Source of the DNA: Ceriagrion tenellum
Lineage: Eukaryota; Arthropoda; Insecta; Odonata; Coenagrionidae
Assembly (NCBI GenBank): GCA_963169105.1
Contig: OY720639.1
Coordinates: 120,859,117-120,923,116, forward strand
DNA length: 64,000 bases
Direction: 5' to 3'
The notes beneath the pieces are model-generated. The model was not told the origin of the DNA and ran no database searches. It was given only the letters and a program-made list of their open reading frames with translations. Shown here piece by piece: positions 23,181 to 35,231 of the stretch (positions within the stretch are counted from its first letter, which is position 1; the number at the start of each line of letters is the position of its first letter). The translations under genes and the position numbers were made by a program.

Positions 23181-24064
23181 ATGCAACTAATGAATAAGAA
23201 ATACGGAAATTAGGATTTTTTTGACATTTTCGGAGGTAGGATACATTTTCCTCTCTCGAAGCATCGTAGATGCAAAAAAGATAACATCCAAATCATTTGG
23301 CGTCGGAACCTCCTTAATTATGTATGCGGGAAACCTGCGCCGAGGAGACCGAGCAAGATAGCGGGTGCATGCATGTTCCTATGATCGAGTGAAACAGGCG
23401 CATCCGGTTGTCCTTAACTCGACGGTGGCGGTTAGCGGAGCCATTAAACGAGCGCCAGGTCGGTCCATCTTCCCGGTCGGAAATTATACGGTCGCTGGTC
23501 ATACGTGTTTACTCTTCGGGCCCGCCCGCCTGCGGTCCCATTCCGAGGGAGAACCCCGTTCGAGTATTTATACTTCCGAGCATTCAAAACTGGAGCAGTT
23601 AAAGGAAATTATGAAACAAAAAAAAACAGCCTGATGTGGTTATTCATCCTCCTGGACTCCGTCCATACATATCGAATAAAACGAGTGGGGATTGTCTACT
23701 TCCGCACAAAACGTTTTTAATTGTTCTATTAATTTATTAAATTTTTATAATAAAAAAAATATATTTAAAAAATTAAAAAAAAACAAAGTAGACGCGGACT
23801 CGGTGGTAATGATCGTTACTTTAGGCTACCATTAATATACCACGCACATGTATTCATCCAATACAAGCACATGTAAATATACCTCATACGCATACATATT
23901 TACGCTCAAATAACAGCCAATAACGATCGAAGAGGTACAGAATATAATGGGGGAAGTACACACGCGATTTATTCTTCCAAGATGGAGGGAGACAAACCTT
24001 CAACTAATCCAATGGAAAAGACATCCACCAAATAAACAGCATTGGCATCACAGTGTTTTTGGAT
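23181..24064. other. Non-coding DNA, no supported gene
   Basis: Three overlapping plus-strand frames and one minus-strand frame at about 23310-23720 share no known domain. An A/T-only run lies at about 23722-23790. Confidence 0.4.
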
Positions 24065-24368
24065 TGGATATTTGTGGAGGCGACCGACGGCTAAGGTCAT
24101 TTGAGCCATAGGGGATAGGTAAGGGAGGAAGGGTGGATAGAAACCCGGTATCGGCATTAGCCTGCTCTTAACGAAAGGCGCCAAGGGGACCGCGGTTTAA
24201 CGTTTCATCCGACAGACGGAGTACTGTAATTGATGTGCCCTCCACAAGACACTCACGTAGGGATCGGGTTCCCTCTGGAAAACATCCTCCTCTTCTGGGA
24301 TTTGAACCCTGGCCGCCCATGTGGTAGGCGAGTACTATTAGCCACCACACCAATCCGATGCCCCACAG
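24065..24368 (-). repeat. tRNA-derived SINE, best-preserved copy
   Basis: Read on the minus strand from 24368. A tRNA-like head contains GGTGTGGTGGC, and the perfect B box GGTTCAAATCC lies at 24308-24298. The body follows with AGGAGGATGTTTTCCAGAGG, TCTTGTGGAGGGCAC, GGTCCCCTTGGCGCC, TTTCGTTAAGAGCAGGCTAA and CTATCCCCTATGGC. The same order recurs at 40051-40335 on the plus strand and, more decayed, at 20.4 and 25.8 kb. Open frames crossing it are artefacts. Confidence 0.8.
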
Positions 24369-25811
24369 TGTTTTTCTTAACACTTATTTGAATTCCGAAT
24401 TTTCTATAATCTTCAAAAACCATGCAGTCTAGATTTTTAATCCTCCATCAACTCTCACTCATCTTCATAAAAAATCAGAATAAAAAACTTAAACTCGAAA
24501 ATACATCACTTGAAGAAAAAAAACGACACAAGTTTCCTCATCAACTTTAATATCGTAAAAAAATTCCTAAACATGAAAAGAGCCTAGCAGAGAAAGGAAT
24601 TCTGAAATACATAACTGAATTTTGTGAGAAAAAACAATGACTTTCAATATCTGTGAATTAAAAGTGGAAAAAATAAAGGGGAAAAATCATTACATAATTG
24701 TAGTAATATTTAATTTGTGTTTTGTTCAGAAAAATACAGGCTGAAGAGAACGGAAAGTACCTCAGTGACAGGGATGCCCAGAGTGGTCGAGATAATCACA
24801 AAAATGGTAAAAGCGATAAAAGATTTCGCACCAATAAAAGCCGATGCCCTCACAATTTTTGTACATGAGTCTAGAAACCATTCGAAATTTATATATACAT
24901 ATGTTCAATTGATATACTTAATAATTTACCCCTCTATAACCGGATTTTTTGTTTCTTCGGCAAAATATATATAAATGGATAACTATGTTATATAAAATAT
25001 GCCTAGTGAACGGATGCCTGTTATATAACATAGGCATCTATTCACTTTTACATTTAAGTGAACTATTTTTTTAATGCTTAAACATTAATTTGCAAAAATA
25101 GGCACTGAGACTCAGAAGTTACAATGGTACCTATGGGTATTGAAGTGTACACAGAGAATAAACACATGCTTATATGATATGTTACCTCCAAGTCACTGTG
25201 GGTTATAGAGGGTTGAAGAATAAACATTCTGTCGAGGGGAAGGGAAGAAGAACTAAATATCCATGGATTAAATGCGCAGTAGGGGTATTGTGAAATGCAG
25301 CTCAGTCATCATGTTGCGATATATTCTCGGGCATTCCACGATAAGTTAGGTCGCTTAGATTACGCTCGGCGTTATGCTTTGCGTCAACGGGAAATAAAAA
25401 AGAAAAGAGAGCTGACAGCAAACCGTTTTCCTCGTCAACTGTTTCTCTCTCCCTTGTCAGGCACACGGCTCGAACAAATCGCAGTCAGTTAACTCGATAT
25501 CCACGTCAATCCCCTAAGAGACGTCACTCAAAGGCATGAAACGTATCGCGATCGAAACATTGTTAGGGATTTTGACTAAATCCAGCCGCGGAAACTTAAT
25601 GCTTCAGTTCACCGGGAGAGCGCATACTAATACCAAGTAATAATTCGATGTACCATGGATCTAAACGCCCAACGAGAAATTGAAAACCTCAGTTTTAGCC
25701 TTGGCCGACAAAATTTTCCACATTTTTTTCTATTATGAAATAACTTGAAAGAATTTCGCGTACTATTTTCTTTCTATTTTCTATACATTTATAACTGGCT
25801 AGGAAACATTG
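24369..25811. other. Non-coding DNA, no supported gene
   Basis: AT-rich; the short frames carry no domain. Confidence 0.4.
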
Positions 25812-26040
25812 ACCGTACATCCAGTTGCTGTGGTGACCAGAGGAATGGCTTTCAATTCCGAAGGAGCCGGGTTTGAATCGGACAAGAGTTGGAAGATTTT
25901 TCATTGAAATTCTACTTCTAATTCCTGCGAGAGGGGGGGCATGTGGAAAGCACTTTGAGGACATTATTCCGTCCGTCGGATGGGAAGTGAAAACTATGGA
26001 CCCCTTGTGGCGCCTATCATTTGCTGGTTAGGGTTGACTG
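25812..26040 (+). repeat. tRNA-derived SINE, diverged copy
   Basis: A B-box-like GGGTTTGAATCGG lies at about 25868, followed by CACTTTGAGGACATTATTCC, GTCCGTCGGATGGGAAGTGA and GACCCCTTGTGGCGCC. This parallels the 24.1 and 40.1 kb copies (TCCGTCTGTCGGATG, GGTCCCCTTGGCGCC). It ends near the CTGGTTAGGG at 26020-26030. Confidence 0.6.
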
Positions 26041-26895
26041 ACGCTGCATTAATTCTCCTCAATTCCTGAATCATTTCTATTTTTATTGCTTTTTTCAAAT
26101 TTCCAATTCAATAAAATTTTCAACTTTTATTTTTTCAAAAAAACTTCGCTTCTTTAACGGTAAGTTTCTCATGTTTTCATCTTACCTATTATTTTTGATA
26201 GCATTCCGGCAGTAGATTTTTAAATGAAATGCCAACATCTAAATTTTTTGCCACAATATTTTTCAATGCTTCTCATTGTAGTTAATACGGTAGGTATCCT
26301 ATACCTATAGATCACATTTATTTTTCCACTGCTCCCATGGTGAATAAAAGAAAACCACCTCGTTAAATCGAATTATTCAATTTGCAGATATGTTAGCTAT
26401 TTTTCATTAACTTTATTTATTTATCCAGTCCCCAAATCCTACCCATTCCCTTCTGCCTAGAGTTGTAGAAATGAAATATACATATATGAGCACGACGATA
26501 AAAAGATGATAAAAAAAGGTTGGGAAACACAAGATGAACACTGCCGTAGTAAATCTGATATTACATCTCGCCATTCCCTGAAAGAAGACGGAAAAGAGAG
26601 AGACAAAGAATCAAGAAAGGGGAACAAAAATTGAATTATTCAAGCTATGGGATCGAACCGGATACGATCGCTTTGCAAGCTCCGGAAGAAATTCCGACGG
26701 ACTTCCTTGACAGAAAAATCCAGACCCCGATTCAAGTGGCACGTGCACGAAATCGGCCGTATGTGCGAGCGTCCTTTTATTCGCCGTCGTCTTGTTTCAC
26801 TTTTTTCAACTCGGAAAGATCGGGAGCAGGGCGTCTGGTAGAGTAGGAGGGCGAATGGCAAAGAAATCGCCGATTTCGCAGCCAGATTTGCATTA
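26041..26895. other. Non-coding DNA, no supported gene
   Basis: Overlapping open frames on both strands at 26630-26940 carry no recognisable domain. Confidence 0.35.
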
Positions 26896-27010
26896 ATGAA
26901 CGTTTGGTTAGGGTGATGACTAGAATACTGGCTTCCCATTTCAAGGCCCTTGGTTCTGACTCAGGTGGTAGTGGTGATGACGACTGGATTCTCAGTCCAT
27001 CTTTAGGAGC
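26896..27010 (+). repeat. Possible tRNA-derived repeat head
   Basis: TTGGTTAGGGTGATGACTAG resembles an A-box region and CCTTGGTTCTGACTCAGG a degraded B box, spaced roughly as in a tRNA. The body is not shared with the other SINEs here, so the call is weak. Confidence 0.25.
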
Positions 27011-27090
27011 CATATGAAGGTCGCTTCAAGCTTAATAGTGCATAATCCGATTGATGAGGTGGTTAAAGAAGTTGGATCGACTTTTGTTTA

Positions 27091-27430
27091 TCAACAGATT
27101 TGCCTGAAACTTTCTACACAAGTTCTTATTCGCAAAGTTTCAGAGTGACACATTATATTATCATGACGCCTCACTACATCTCTAGGTCCGACAGAAGCGA
27201 TAAAATAAGAAAGGTACATTACCGAACAGATAGGTACAGAACTCGTTCTTTCTGAGCACAATAAGCAACCACAATAAAAACTGACCTCCACTAAACACAC
27301 TCCCATAATACACGCCACCATTTCACCGCCCAAAACCTTATCTCTCACATCTTTACACGGCTGGTGTCCAAACACTCCCTGCCACACGCCCGTGTGGCGG
27401 CTCGCAGGGTAGTATGTAGATAAATGAAAC
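27091..27430 (+). pseudogene. CR1/L2-like LINE 3' end (reverse transcriptase tail plus 3' UTR)
   Basis: Plus-strand translation gives IIMTPHYISRSDRSDKIRKV then HYRTDRYRTRSF, the C-terminal tail shared by this window's CR1/L2-like copies ('RTDRYKNSFFPRTI' in the family). The 3' UTR follows, with ACATCTTTACACGGCTGGTG, TGCCACACGCCCGTGTGGCG and GGCTCGCAGGGTAGTATGTA. It ends in a short ATGTAGAT-like tail. Copies of the same segment lie at 31.97-32.3, 38.43-38.78 and 41.99-42.33 kb, with related 3' termini at 23.1 and 60.5 kb. Confidence 0.8.
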
Positions 27431-29440
27431 ACAAGAGCGACTTCCTTATTCGTTGTAAAAATCAATTCCGGAGACACCAAGGACAAAAGACCTCGAAATA
27501 AGCGAATAAAAAAATTCGCGGCTGGAATTTAGTCGACGCTATAATTACCGGTGTATGATCGGCGTATGATGACGATTAAACGCAACTCGCAGTTGGAATG
27601 GGATGAAAATATTTTATGTCCACTCCTAACAAAGCAAACCACAATTTTGCGCGAGAGGAAAACAAAAACACCAACGCAACACAAGTATTCTAATGAATCA
27701 TTTCGTAAGATACTGCAAGGGAGAAAACATGGCGTCCGCTAAGAGAGAACCGAAGGAAAAAAAGTCTTAATCACTTCCGTCTGGTGCATGTGCCAAGGCT
27801 AAGCGACATCTATGGAATAATGAATGCAATCGGGCGGATAACTCCAACGTCATTCGCACTCCAACTCAATGCATCGGGCTCAATTAAAATATCATAAAAG
27901 CCGCAAAAAAAACCGGCAGAGCTTGATATTAAAACATGATAATTTAATCAGAATAAAAAGAATGTTGTAACCAGGAATTGACGGGATTCAAGGTCAGAAA
28001 ATTAATTTTGTTGATGATTGAATTTCCAGTAAAAAAGAATGCTTTCGGATGTTTTTCATGATATTTCGGCTCACGCTTGGTTCATCTAGTGTTCGATAAA
28101 TCGGGAAAAATCAATGAACACAAAGGAATGATGAGAAATGGAGGGACAGTGCTCATTCATCACCCTAAGCCTGAAGTGACCAATTGATACGTCGACAACT
28201 GGAAAGTTTCGATCACAAAAAAATGAATGGTTATCAGTGTGGGACTGCAGTATTGGCAGCTTTGGTACGGTTAGGGTTGATCAAAAACGGTTCGTACTAA
28301 AATATTACGAGTTTTCAATGCGCTGACATCGTTTACTGGCACAAGAGGAGAGTGATACTATATTGCGGTTCATCGGGAGGGCAATAGGAGAGGGGGAACA
28401 CTTATAGTGTTAATAATTGGAGACAGTGGCGTAGCAACGGGGGAGGATGGGTTAAAGGGTACCTTGCCTCTCTTAAATGCTGCAGAGGTCGTAATGTATC
28501 GCAAAATGTATCGACAAGGAGGCGTAGAAGGCATTTAAAGCGGTGGGAGCGATTTTTCTCCCGTGCATTTTTGTGCGAGACTTTGCAAACGAGTTCTTAG
28601 TCGTGATATATAAAAATATTGGTGGGGAAAAATTACATAGTACCTATTTGTTATTTTTTTTTGCATTTAGCATTTCAATGCTGGTTTGACACGTAACCTT
28701 ATGGTATATACATGGCACATATTTCGTATTTATTCCATTACGTACGCACATATTTCATTCGAAACACAAAATAAAATATTCCTTATTTTCATAATTGTTG
28801 CAAACAAATATCACGTTGTCACGCCGAGTCAAATATTAAAAAACAAAATATTTCAATATGATACGTTTAAATTTGGAATACCGTGCCGAAAACTCTAGAC
28901 TAAACAAGATTTAATTATGGAAAAATATACTTCTTATATCATTTCTATTACTACTTGTAGTGAGCGTTGTAACACATTAACATGTTGTATTTCAATGAAA
29001 TGTGATAGAAGAATGTTTTGAAAATTACGTAAAACAATATTTAAAATATACACTCAATGACCGAAAATTACTGCTATAGCCACCTTAATACGCTGCCTCG
29101 AAGAGAGACGAGGCATCGACCTCAGTGATGACTGACTTGGACTAATTAAACTACTTATTGGGCTAATTAAAGTTTGAATATAACACGTGTGAGGATTTTA
29201 GAAGACTTTTTTTACAGGGTGTAAATTTTTGTCAGAATAGGGAGGGACGCAAAAATGCTTTGCCATGCCCCCTAAATCTGCAACGATGTTACTTTCGATG
29301 ACCGCTGATTAGAGGCGAGGATTGGTTATATATTCACAACAAATAATAATCTGGGTGCTTGAGTAAACTTAGAAAACCCGATATTTTTATATTCCCGTCG
29401 GGCCCTAGGTCGTCATTCGCACCACAGTCTCGACAAACCG
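27431..29440. other. Non-coding DNA, no supported gene
   Basis: AT-rich, with no recognised element or coding block. Confidence 0.4.
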
Positions 29441-29444
29441 GCGA

Positions 29445-29660
29445 GAAAGCCTTTGGCGATCATCTGATGGAGGATGTCTGTGACGAGGGCAACGGAGGGG
29501 AAGGCGAGTCTGGGCGGGGGGAGTTTTGGGATCCGCTGGAGGGGGAATAACCCGCAGCAGCGCCGTGGACACGCCAGCCATCGAACGGACCCTCCAAGGC
29601 CAAGGCCCTCTCTTCCCCTAAAAAAACTCTTTCTCCTGCTCCTCCCATACCCCTCTCACA
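29445..29660 (-). other. Isolated GC-rich block, possible exon
   Basis: On the minus strand a GTTTTTTTAG sequence, usable as a splice acceptor, precedes GGGAAGAGAGGG at about 29617. Two frames stay open. One ends in a Ser/Pro-rich stretch (SPSSGSQNSPRPDSPSPPLP), compositionally like the upstream exons. The other is the one in phase with the 45170 donor (phase 2) and remains open to a TGA near 29400. No strong donor follows. It may be a further or terminal exon of the same gene, or a GC-rich intronic island. Confidence 0.2.
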
Positions 29661-31964
29661 CCGTCACAATCCAGCGCTGAATTCCCCTCCAACTCATCCC
29701 TCGACCTCCGCGGAAGATTTCCCAAAACGAAAGGAGTGAAATGAAAATAAGAACAAGAGGTAAGGTGGGAGTGACGTGGAGAAAGGAGAGCAGGACGCAT
29801 CGGAAGACATCCTCCACATCCACGCAATTATCCCTTGAGCCGCGCAGCAAGGGCAAGTGGCAAGGTATAGCCACCGCAAAACTTGGTGGCAATCGACAGT
29901 GAACAGTTAGAGGTATTGAGATGTGTGAAAGTGAATGATCCATTACCCAGCGGGTGAGGGTAATAAAGCACTATGGTGATGAGTAGGCGAAGTATCTTCG
30001 AGGAATCGAGACATAGTTAAAAAGAATAAACTACTTTCTAATTTACTTTAACATTCTAACTTAAAATGTGTGGAAATTTGTAGTGGCTTATTATTGAACT
30101 ATGAAAGGAAGGACTTCTAGAGGGGTCTCTGAAGGAACCCCATTGTTACACCAATACCATTACCTTTCCCCTACCTGAAGTTATTTCTTCACAAGAGGTA
30201 TCCACCAAGTTTTACGACCCAATATATGTCAGGACACGGGGCATGAAAAAGGGAAGTTAGGTACAAGAAATGGGACTTGTTGGAAGGAAAACATTAAAGT
30301 CAACTGTATAAATCAACTATATGTTAATTCAGTGTCAAAACGCCTCGCATTGTTTTTATTACTGTCACTAATGAAGCTCAAAGCACATACCTTCCAGATA
30401 TTTGCACCTATCAGTTCAGCAATGACTGTATCTAATTTCGCCCTTTCTATAAGCACGAGAAATGCCGTATTTAAAAATATATAGAACGAATCACGCAGGA
30501 ACTCCTGCGATCTTAAATAATCAAATAATCGTAAAAATAAACGTGTGCAAAAGACAATTGTGTCCGGGAACACGCGGCAATATCGTAATTTGTCACGGTT
30601 AAGAAATACCCATAAGAGAAGGATCCCACCGATTGAGTCTCTTTTGGTAACAAATTCTTGGACGAATAGAGGGTAAATGAGTTATGATTGGAACCAATTA
30701 AGATCAGTGATTACATAGGAGTGATGAAGATCTAATGAATGGAGAGGATTACCAATGAGCCAGTCCTTAGAGGAGCTTGGAAGAATACTTGTCCAACGAA
30801 ATGCCTGCTTAGAAAAAGTGACAACTAAATTGGGCATGTCCGTATACATAACGGCCTTTTTTTTTTTAGCAATAAAGGAAGGACCAATCGTCTTTTCATT
30901 CCACCACGACTGTGTGAGTCTCAGCATTTACTGAATTACATCTTATCGTCTTCATAGCTTAATAAAAATACCTCTTTCACAAATGGCATTCCTTAACTAC
31001 CGAAGAATAAATTTAAGGCACTAAACATGCAGAACAGCAAACCGATGCATCTTATAACAAACATTTTTTTCAAGGCATAAGAGTCAAATGCGGCGCCAAT
31101 TCCGTAATACAAGTGCATTTTGACATCAATTCCCAAATTCATTTGTATTCGCTAATTTATTAGCTAATAACTGAATACATTTACAACGGATTGGTGCTTT
31201 TAATCTGTCGCAATTGTTTACCAAGGCGAATTTGCCTCTATACAGTAATTTTGCACGTAAAATATTAAATATATTAAATATAAAACATTTTTCCAAATGA
31301 CATTTCTCACTCGTTTGACAAAAATGCTCAGCCTATTTTCGCAACGAACACCATTGTCATCTCAAGAAAATTTTTCAAAACTATGATAAGAAAAGTAACT
31401 CATGTAACACAAAGGACAAGTTTTTAGACAATTTGTCGTAATGTGAATGAAATGTGTCTTTCCAGTCATTACACGGTGGGATTACCTTTAAGAAGTGCCC
31501 CCGAAGAAAAAAAATCACCAAAGTGCAGTCGGGCGAGGCAGAACGAACGCCAGGGGAGGATGAATTCGCTTCCTCGGAAAACAAGACGACGCGGCCGAGA
31601 TAAAAAAAAGGGGATGGGGGGACGGCTCAAGCAGGAGTGAGGGCAGGAGGGAGGGAGGGGGTTGGGAGGGCTTTAATACTCGACAAGGAGATTTCCTTCG
31701 GAAAATGAAATTCCTCGCCGAGAGGTCGTTTCGCCAATCTCGAAAAAAAGTGCACGAGTCAATTTCTCAAAAGAATGCTCTCGGGCGCATGGTTTATCTG
31801 CTCGGAACACACACCTGCAGTCGGAGTGGCGGATTGGCCCACGACCAAAGACACGGGCCGATCTTAGGGGATGGAACAGAAAAAGAAAGGAGTAAGGGGA
31901 GAATTTGGTCCTTCGTGAGTAGCATAAGCCTGTTTGGGTTATAAGAAAGAAAGAGAGACTTCTA
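29661..31964. other. Non-coding DNA, no supported gene
   Basis: GC content falls off after about 29900. A GC-richer purine-rich patch lies at 31490-31680. No domain, array or element was recognised. Confidence 0.4.
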
Positions 31965-32760
31965 CTTCTACATCTATATTATACCCTGCGAGCCGCCGCA
32001 TGAGCGTGTGGCAGGGGGTTTAGGACACCAGCCGTGTAAAGATATAAGGTTTTGGAAGGTGAAAAGTTGATATATATATTATGGAGTGTATTTAGTGCAG
32101 CTCAGTTTTTATTGTGGTCACTAATTGTGTGCGGAAAGAGCGAGTTTTTGTTCCTATCTGTTCGGCAATGTACTTCTCTTATTTTATCGCTTATATCAGA
32201 CCTAGAGATGTAGTGAGGCGTCGTGATAATATTCTCTGCGTCACTCTGAAACACGCCAGTTATGAATTTCTCAAGCAATCTAAGCCTAGCATGTAGCCTC
32301 TGAGACTCTAGGGGCTCCAACCTTAATCCGTCTAAAAGTTGCGAGACACTATATATTCACTCGTAACGGTTGTTAACCAAGCGTGCAGCTTTTATTTGTA
32401 TTTAATTCATTTTATTAGTAAAATCTTTATGACCGGGGTCCCAAATACTCGCGGCGTATTCGAGATGTGGCCTAACCAGGGCGAAGTAGCATCTCTCTTA
32501 GACTTTTTCATCCGAGGGCCTTCTTCTTATACGTTAATAAAACCTAGTTTCTTTAATGCTGTGCCGCATATGTTTTGTATGTGTGTTCCCAACGATATAT
32601 CAGAAGTAAATGTAATTCCAAGATATTTTACTGTATCTGAAGATTTTATGTTTACTCCACCCACGATATAGGTATGGTGTTTGTGTGATAACTTTCGCAG
32701 GAAGTGAATTGTGGTGTATGAAGGACTTGAGGTTTGGAGGAGGGTTGAGCATATCATGGG
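31965..32760 (-). pseudogene. CR1/Jockey-like LINE, 3' portion of the reverse transcriptase plus 3' UTR (longest copy here)
   Basis: Read right to left. DTVKYLGITFTSDISLGTHI is followed by a frameshifted stretch containing ERCYFALVRPHLEYAASIWD. Next come a damaged region, then LESQRLHARLRLLEKFITGV, PHYISRSDISDKIREVHCRT and DRNKNSLFPHTI. The 3' UTR ends in GTGGCAGGG...CGCAGGGTA and a TGTAGATGTAGA-like tail. These are the classical consecutive blocks of CR1/Jockey-type LINE C-termini. Several frameshifts and stops show it is inactive. The palm with YADD lies beyond the 5' truncation near 32760. Confidence 0.85.
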
Positions 32761-34850
32761 GTGAGTGTCGTGAAAGAAACAATCTAGTTCTTACTCAAAT
32801 GAAAATCGTATTCACACGTTGAAACAACCCAACAGCTAAAAACCGGTAACTAATTCTTGTGAGAGAAACAATGAATTAGGTAGTGAACATAACACATTTA
32901 AGGAAAAGGAGGGAAAAGTCCCGAGAGGTTGGCCAAAGGCTTCCTACAAAAATTTTCAATCCTTTCTCCCAACCAATGCTCTACGTACAAATAGAATATC
33001 GTAAATAATGCCATTCAAATGCAAGACGGATGTATCACGCATGATCCACTGTTATACTCGGACGATTTCAGTGGACACTTTTAATGAACTTTACATTCAA
33101 ATAACTAATTCAGATGGAACAAATATCGTGTTTAGTGATAAGTAGTGGCTGCCTTTTATCACAGATATCGAAGTAATTTGCCATCATAATTGATGCAAAA
33201 TTTTTGACAATATCGTGATTTTCTTTTTACATCCATTAATTTATACTACTCCAATCGACCCATGAATTTTAAACCTACACCGAGATGAAGTTCAGCAATG
33301 TTTCTGCATGCACCTCGTCAAATAGCTACCTTAATATCAGTATTTTACTACCTTTACATTTTCGAAGGCTTGCTTGAAATTGGAAGAAGAAAATTCATTA
33401 ATTGTTGGTATAGGTTAAGAAAACAGTTTTCGTAACTTCCTAGTGTGACTCTCATTATGGTACAACACCTTGCAACATGGTAATCCACCTTAGCAGCTTA
33501 CTACAACAATTTTCAACCCTTAAGTCAGGACCATTCAATTCAAGTAAGGACCATTCAATATCGGGGAAAATTTTAACTCTGAAATTTACTGTGTTCCTCT
33601 TAACGTAATAACATTAACTGAAGGACGATCTGAAGCGATATGCAAACCTAGAACAAGAGATAAAGTACGTTCAAATGGAATAAGTACAACTTTTATCAAA
33701 GTATCACGTAAGAACCTCATTTAATGACAGGGATAAAATATACCTTATTCGAATTTATTTCACTGTCAGCATATTTCTATAATATTAAGTCCCTTAGGTC
33801 AGGCCGCAGCAGAAATAAGATCTGTAACAAATTATGGAGTATTAATGGAGCTATCAATTTAAAAAATACATTTAATGCATATTTATGTCTGCCCTGCTTA
33901 TGACTGGAGATGTAATGAATATGAACTAAATAGTTTCCCAATACAAGATTATCATCAGATAGAGGGAGCTGTTATTGAGCTGAAGCCAAATCAAGAGAGG
34001 AGCAATAAAAAGAAGCAGTTCCCTTTAATCGCAATTCTAATCCTGGAATGATGAAACCTGAGATCAATATGCATGGGACATGACATCGGATTACCTAATG
34101 TAGGCACGGTATTAACCATTTTCAAGATATAATTGGGTGGATAATACCCAGAGATAGGGATGATCCAACGCATTTACTCTCGATATAGGAGATTAGGAAA
34201 GATATGGCAACAATTTCACAGAGGTTATCCTTTAGTGAGTGACATTTGCAGGGATAATGTGGTATCGTCATTATATAGCACTTTCGGAGCCATTTTCAGC
34301 CCACAAGAAAGTCAACCGATATGACAGAGAGCGAAATATTAAACATTCGTTACTTATGATTAACGACATTTCTAAATGTAGAATTTCCGAGAGGTATTAA
34401 TCACTGATAAATTGAAACAGATCACTCAAGTTTAAGTTTCTATAATGACGAATTCACATACATATATTATAGGAATAAGGCTATATGATCCCTTGTCATT
34501 ATTGATGAGGATAACAATAAAGTACCACGTAAGAACCTCATTCAGTAGGTATGTGTATGGTCATCTTGCGATTAGTGTGTAGCGTCAGAAGATCATAAAT
34601 TAAATCCGCGTCCTTGGACGTGTTTGTGACAAGTTACAGGTTCCATTTTAAAGTGGAAACTGCATTGCAATGGAATCCATTTCCGTTTCAAAACATAGAA
34701 TACTAGAGGCATTAACAGCCAGCAAAACATACCACAAAAAACACCAGACAACAAATAAATAGAAAACACTATAAAAAAGGGTCAGTGCCGTTACTTATCT
34801 TTATATTATCAGCCTTCAAGAGAAACAGTGGACGATAACTTAATAAGATA
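32761..34850. other. Non-coding DNA, no supported gene
   Basis: AT-rich. A short direct repeat, AGGACCATTCAAT, occurs twice at about 33527 and 33547. No other structure was seen. Confidence 0.4.
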
Positions 34851-35231
34851 AAGGGTCATTCCATATTAATTCAACCAGAGGTGTTTTGGTGCTCGGCTCA
34901 GATTTCACTGAAAATCATTGTTTTTGTTCATCTGCTCCTTTAATGACCACATACAAACTTTAAGGTCCAAAATTCTGAGGGATTTTGTGTCAGGGCCTTT
35001 CAAAAAAAGGGTGTCATGCCCATTTTTGACACTCGCGGATTGCGCCTATTATTGTGCACCCATGTTTGGATACCAATTTCTTCAAGATGAAAAACGTTCT
35101 CTGGCTGAAAATTGCTATACAAGGTAATTTGTACTCAGGATTTTATTACCTGTCTTCAGAAAAATCTTGTCTTATTTAGTTTTTTAGTCATTGGCATTTA
35201 AATTGTGGACCTTGTGGAAGGAATGACCCTT
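34851..35231. mobile_element. Short non-autonomous DNA element with 12-bp terminal inverted repeats
   Basis: AAGGGTCATTCC at 34851-34862 is the exact reverse complement of GGAATGACCCTT at 35220-35231, delimiting 381 bp. If the true terminus is GGGTCATTCC, the flanking tetranucleotides are TAAA on the left and TTAA on the right, close to a TTAA target duplication. A 69-residue frame inside (34918-35127) has no transposase motif. Superfamily is undecided. Confidence 0.6.
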
